A stretch of 64,000 nt of DNA from Pseudocercospora fijiensis CIRAD86 (Eukaryota > Ascomycota > Dothideomycetes > Mycosphaerellales > Mycosphaerellaceae): assembly GCF_000340215.1 (NCBI RefSeq), contig NW_006921543.1, positions 682,001-746,000 of the forward strand, given 5' to 3'. Each line of letters starts with the position of its first letter. Position 1 is the stretch's first letter. Positions 59,187 through 64,000 of the stretch are shown piece by piece. Below the pieces are notes generated by a model, which had not been told where the DNA came from, did no database searches, and saw nothing but the letters and a program-made list of their open reading frames with translations. A program made the translations under genes and the position numbers.

Positions 59187-60194
59187 TATTAGCTAGTAAC
59201 CGGCCCTATACACCTAGGCTAAGTTTTAAGCCTATATAAGAGGCCCCCTTCTATATTGTAGATAGAGCACTAACCTCGTATAGTACATTGTTTATGTCAC
59301 ACTTCTATAATGCCTATATTGTAGGGCTCTAGTTATTAGCCTAAGCAACCGTCTTATCATCCTATTATACTAAACATAGCTGCCTATATTGCTATAGGTT
59401 ATGTTACCCTCGGTAGCCTATACTATTACTATAGGTAGTAGTAGTAGTTTTAGTTTCCGTCCTTTATTAGAGCCGAAGGTAGGGCTATCTCTTTATATCT
59501 AATAGGTTCGGGTATATTAAAGGTAGTCTCTAGGCACGAATAGCTATAACTAAAGCGAGGGCACGACAAGAGCCTACGATACGGACGATACCGAAGTATC
59601 TTAAGGGGCTATTACGACAAGTAGAGAAACCTCTTAACGAGGGCATCGCTTTGACCCCGAAAAGCTGCAAACCCTTAGGACTATTACAGCTTAGGGCCTA
59701 GTCTATAGCTATAGCTAGCTTCTAAGGACTCGGCTCCGGGTCGAAGACCTATTTAGTACCGCTTGCTCGAGATAAGCTACCGCCCGCCTAAGGAGGAGAT
59801 AGATTAATTACCTATCGGCCTTGCTTAGTTTGCTAAGACTATTAATTAATAGCAAATACGGATTGTAGGCCGGATAGCCGGGGAGTCCCCTATTAATCGG
59901 ATAGGGCTTTCCTAGATCCGTAGCCTCGCTTAGATAGTGCTTAGCCTTCTACTAGGAAAAGAAGGCTACCGCCCCCCTGCCTAGCTAAAGGAGATACGAG
60001 CTAGTTTCTAGGATCTAGGAGTGAACAGAGATTGTAGTCTCTCCCTCCGAGCGGCTTTTGTCTAAAATCTACTAAACTAAGCTCCTAGAGGTAGTTAGGC
60101 GACCCTTAGGAGGCTAAATCCTAATACTACCCTAGGGATAATACTAAGAGAAACAGCCTAATATACTACTCTCTCGCATAGTAATATTATAACA
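59187..60194 (+). repeat. 5' LTR of Gypsy element B
   Basis: Begins TATTAGCTAGTAACCGG and ends TATTATAACA, the same ends as the LTR at 39496-40501. 1008 bp. It interrupts the minus-strand reverse transcriptase of chromovirus C. The five bases before it are AATAC; the matching duplication would lie outside the window. Confidence 0.85.
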
Positions 60195-60299
60195 AACTAA
60201 ACAGACTAAAGTCACTAAAAACACATTTATATAGCATTCCATTTCAACTTTATATAGCATTCTATTTCAACTATTTCAACTATTTTATAACAATCAAAT

Positions 60300-63200
60300 A
60301 AGCTCTAGCTCTAGCGAAAACGAACATCGAGAATTAGTAGAATCCTCTAAATCCGAAAACGCCCCTAATCCTATTAACGAAGAAATCAGGCGGCGACTAG
60401 TTAATATAAGCGAACCTCCTACGCCCTCTACGCTAGAGACGCTCTATACTATCCTTATAAAGATAATAGAGAAGCAAACTAAGCTTCTCCGTTAAAACAA
60501 GCGTCGCCCGCTAGAGCTAGGGAGCAGTACAAATCCCCTATTCGAAGGGTAGAACGCTATAGCACATATAGAACGCTTTAGGGAAGGCTTAGTTAATTAC
60601 GAGCTCGATAGAGAATCCGACTAGTACAAGATTCGGTCCTTTACGAGGACTACCTCCTCTAAGCTTTACTAAACCCTTAAAACCCTAGTTAGCTACCTAG
60701 AAAAGGACGACAAGTCTAATTCTAACTAGGAGACCTTTAAGATAGCCTTTATAAGGGAGTATCGGGAGCGCGATAGCCGTCGCATTAAAGGCAGTCGTAC
60801 GTAGCTCGAGTCCCTCTGCTTAGTAAGGCGCACTAAGGATAACGACCTAAAGGGGTATGTCCGCGAGTTTATCGAGTTAGCGGATAGCATCGAATAGAGT
60901 AACCTCGAAAACTCTTAGAGAACGAGGCTGCTCCTCTAGGGGTTGCCGTAGCCTATAGCTTAGCGTATCTTCCGTCGCTATAAGCTTAGCGAGGCCGATC
61001 CTAAGAGCTTTAGGAAGTATAAAGAGGTCCTAGTGTGTGTTAAGGCCGACATTAATAGCATAGCCGATGCGAGGAAGTTTATCTATAGCGAAGACCGGAA
61101 TAACCTAGCGCAGGTTAGGAAAGAAGCCTTAGTAAGCAAGGGACCTAAGTTCCTTCCTAAATCGCAAAGTAGTCCTAAGACCGTAACTCCTACTATTACT
61201 AAGCACTCTTAGGATGTCGCGGACTTGGCTAAATCCCTAGCCTAGCTAAACCTAAATACGAAAGCATTATAGCGAGTTAGGGAGGTTATTAATGCTACTA
61301 TACTGGGCGATATGCTACTAGTCTACTAGGTTTTAGATCCTAACTACCCTAAAGCCCCTTTAGTAGATGTTTACGCTATACGGAAGATCTATTCTAACTT
61401 AGATAGCAAGTGCTAGATGTATAGCGGGTTTAAACATGTCTAATCGTCCTACCCTATCTAGAAAGAGCTTCTTAAAAGGAAGCTTATTATGCAAGTAAAT
61501 AGCCGATTCTACTATATAGATACCGGCGACAAGATTGATTTCGAATAGGATCGGAGAGCCCCGAAGCTGCCTTAGCTAAAGACCCTTCTAGAAAAGAAGT
61601 ATAGCGGCAAGATCGAGTTTAAGGACACTAGGAATAGTACCCTCGCCGCTATCGCTAAACGAGAAACTTAGAAGGTTAGGGCAAAACAGGTTAAGGAGCG
61701 GAGTAGTAATAGTACTACTAAGCCTATTAAGGTTAACTTTGTTTCTTAGGATCCGGACGTAGTTACTAATGTTTACGCGGTTACTAAGAATAGTATAGAC
61801 GTCTACGCTGCTATACGGTCTTAGACCTAGTCCCAAACTAAGGGCAAGAGCCCTTAGAACCCTACTCGCCCTAGTACGGTAGCCCCTACTAGGATACTAA
61901 AGAACAAGGCGGCCGACAAAGCTAAGCAATAGCGAGAGTTAACCGCTAAAACTAAGACTCTCTAGACAGCTATAGACCGTGCTACCCGATCTAGCACCGC
62001 ACCTAGCACCGTACCTAGCATCCTACCTATAGAGAGCCTAGTCGTCCTAGAGACTCTAGAGGTCGATATAGAGGATGTTGCTACCGACATTAGTAGTACC
62101 CTAGGCCTAGCTAACCTACCTACCTATAAGCGGAAGTTATCCGACCTAAAGAGCTTTCGCTTTAATAGGTATATAAAAAAGTATAGTACTAGCCTAGCTA
62201 ACTCCTTAGATACAAAGGCAAACGCTCTCTTCTAGGCTTTATAGTTCCTAGACCTTAAGTCTAATATGTCTATAGGAGAGCTACTAGTATACGGTTTGCC
62301 TACTAACCTGTTCTAGAGCCGAATCCCTAACGATGCTACCTTTATAAAAGACCTCGCTGCCCTCCGAAGAAAACAGGGACGAGAAGACTATATTAATGTC
62401 TCCTCCCTATAGTTCCTTCCTAAATTTTCTTTAGGTGCCTAAGAGTTAGTAGAAGGCGAATCGGTAACCTACGAGAACTAAGAGACTATCGATAATGCTA
62501 ACGAAGAGGGAGTTAAGGAGATAGGCCGAGGGGATAGTAATAATCCCGACCCTACTCTAGTTTTAGTCTCTATTAAGGCTGTCCGGTTTACTAGCTAACA
62601 AATCGGTCGAGTAGGACCTCCTCGACCTAAGGAACTTTATTCTATCCCTAATAATGTAGACCTTTCCGCAGTTACCCGTTCCTTCGCCGTTGTTCCCGCT
62701 ATCTATATTTAAGTTACTATCGGGAGCTATAGTTAATAGATGCTAGCAATGCTTGATAATAGTTCGGAGTTACTTATTATAAGTAAGCGTTAGGCTAAAC
62801 AACTTAGGCTGCTAATAAACAGAGACATTTCCCTAGGCATATAGGGAGTAAATAGAGAGGTTGCGCTAGTAGGTACTTGCTACAATGTTATAGTAGACGC
62901 CTTCGGCATATACTTTTCCTTTACCTTCTAGATCGCCGCCGACCTAAATACGCTAATTATTCTAGGTCGGCTATAGTCTCGCATAACTCGTAGTGTCTAG
63001 CGCAACTGCGACGATAGCTCCTAGGAGGGAACTATCGCTAACTAGAAAGGCAACCGAGTCGTATTTACTAGTTATATCGGCAATACTAGCTACAAGTCCT
63101 ACGAGGATATCCTTACTGCTTCTAGACGGTCTTCGGGAAACGCTACGGCGCGGTTATAAGACCGGCAATCTGCGCTATAAGTTAGTATAGCTTAAATAGG

Positions 63201-64000
63201 TCATTTCTAGAAGTGCGCCGCTCTGTACGTTAAGGCAAGTTTCTAGGTTCTATACTAAGAAGACGAATGCTCGAAGCGATAGCGAGCATAATATAACGAC
63301 TACCTAATATACAAGTTAAGGTAATAATGCTGTCGCAAGTATTACTACCGGACGCGGGTCTACCCGAACTAACTAATTAGAGCGCGAGTCTAATGCTACC
63401 CTAGGGGTGTTATTACGAATCTAACGTTTTCGCCGGCGTTATAAATTAGGACTACTAGCTGCATATCTATCGACTTAAGGAAACTTCTAAAGAAGTTTAC
63501 GCGCTGTTTTGTTGCGCTAATCTCTAAGCCTAGCGACAAAGAGAGCGAGCTCGGGTTCGACAATCGATTAGTATATATACCCTATATAAGAGGGTAGCTA
63601 ATAAGATTAAGCCTATAAAGGGCAGCGTACACATTACCGATAGGTCTAATCCTAGCGGGAATCCTAACTAGCGACAAAAGTGCCTTAATTAGGAGGCGAC
63701 ACTACTACCTAGGGATAGTCCGTACGATTAGAAGTATATTACTAAAAAGTTTTCTACTATCCCTAGGAGGTTAAGGCTAATAGAGGAGAGGCTTGCGAAA
63801 ATCAAACCTAGTATCGAGCTTTCGGATCGTAAACTAGATTTGCTATACGAGCTCCTATACAATCGCGAGGCCGTATTAGTATATAACTTCACTTACCTAG
63901 GTAGAATAAATCCGGAGGTTGCCCCTCCGTAGAAGATCCGAACGATCGAGTATAAGCCTTAGGCCTACCTAGGTTTTAAGCTAAACCTAAGCCTGCGAGG
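60300..64000 (+). pseudogene. Gypsy element B gag-pol, partial, inactivated
   Basis: Gag from about 60300 (EEIRRRLVNISEPPTPSTLE near 60380-60440). The retropepsin is at 62740-62790. The window ends upstream of the reverse transcriptase catalytic site. Reading is interrupted by RIP stops. The minus-strand frame at 61588-61836 is an antisense shadow. Confidence 0.75.

Larger units (their letters stand above)
59187..64000 (+). mobile_element. Gypsy element B, second copy of the element A family, truncated by window end
   Basis: The internal region aligns in order with element A: gag near 60300, protease near 62740-62790 and the start of the RT region at 64000. It is less RIP-mutated than A; for example the retropepsin motif near 62750 still encodes the catalytic Asp (MLDNSSELLIIS), where A has NNSS. 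Many TAG and TAA codons still block the frame. Since it interrupts chromovirus C, it arrived after C. Confidence 0.85.

Noticed and set aside
62993..63190. A 65-codon plus-strand frame near the right end
   Set aside because: It is a chance frame inside Gypsy element B, in a region whose counterpart in element A lies within the pol region after the protease.

Overview
The window reads as a filamentous ascomycete chromosome segment, most like a Dothideomycete. Genes carry 50-82 nt GT-AG introns with CTAAC or CTGAC branch points, and the protein families (DUF3445, fungal cyclase, BTB, MFS, DUF3435 recombinase, eIF3c) are typical of such fungi. The repeats carry the mark of repeat-induced point mutation (RIP): CpA and TpG are depleted, and Gln and Trp codons have become TAG or TAA. 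The species cannot be named from the sequence alone.

Layout. 1-4690: a RIP-degraded Ty1/Copia element followed by an AT-rich tract with a fold-back repeat. 4690-25150: a gene island. Minus-strand genes are a DUF3445 haem oxygenase-like protein, a hypothetical protein and a one-helix membrane protein. Then come a plus-strand BTB protein and MFS transporter, a minus-strand cyclase, a plus-strand metallophosphoesterase, a tRNA-derived SINE, a minus-strand 927-residue tyrosine recombinase-like (DUF3435) gene, a plus-strand coiled-coil hypothetical gene, and repeat-rich DNA with a Lys/Arg-rich repeat ORF and a 92-bp minisatellite. 25150-26540: a 12-bp repeat, a strong hairpin, a second SINE copy and a small RIP-degraded patch. 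26540-36370: a three-exon MFS transporter, a 2.2-kb gene-free stretch, a small RNase III-like gene divergent from eIF3c (nip1), and a ferric reductase-like flavocytochrome. 36700-64000: 27 kb of nested, RIP-degraded LTR retrotransposons. These are a Gypsy element (A) with a 1006-bp 5' LTR, a younger chromovirus nested inside it (197-bp LTRs, TTTAC target-site duplication), a second chromovirus (C) on the minus strand, and a second copy (B) of the first Gypsy family inserted into the reverse transcriptase of C. A short interstitial TTAGGG tract lies near the start of this block.

The genes do not form an obvious biosynthetic cluster; they look like ordinary scattered genes. The main structure is a gene-rich island between two RIP-degraded blocks. 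The TTAGGG tract points to the right, so the right-hand block may be subtelomeric.

Three observations merit most attention. The DUF3435 recombinase-like gene keeps the R..Y..R..Y residues of Starship captains and has a zinc-finger-like tail. A two-copy tRNA-head SINE family has one copy that begins at a 60-bp hairpin. The retroelements are layered by age, and RIP has changed catalytic aspartates to asparagine in two reverse transcriptases and one protease. Gene starts were placed at ATG codons, and introns were inferred by eye from splice signals and frame continuity.
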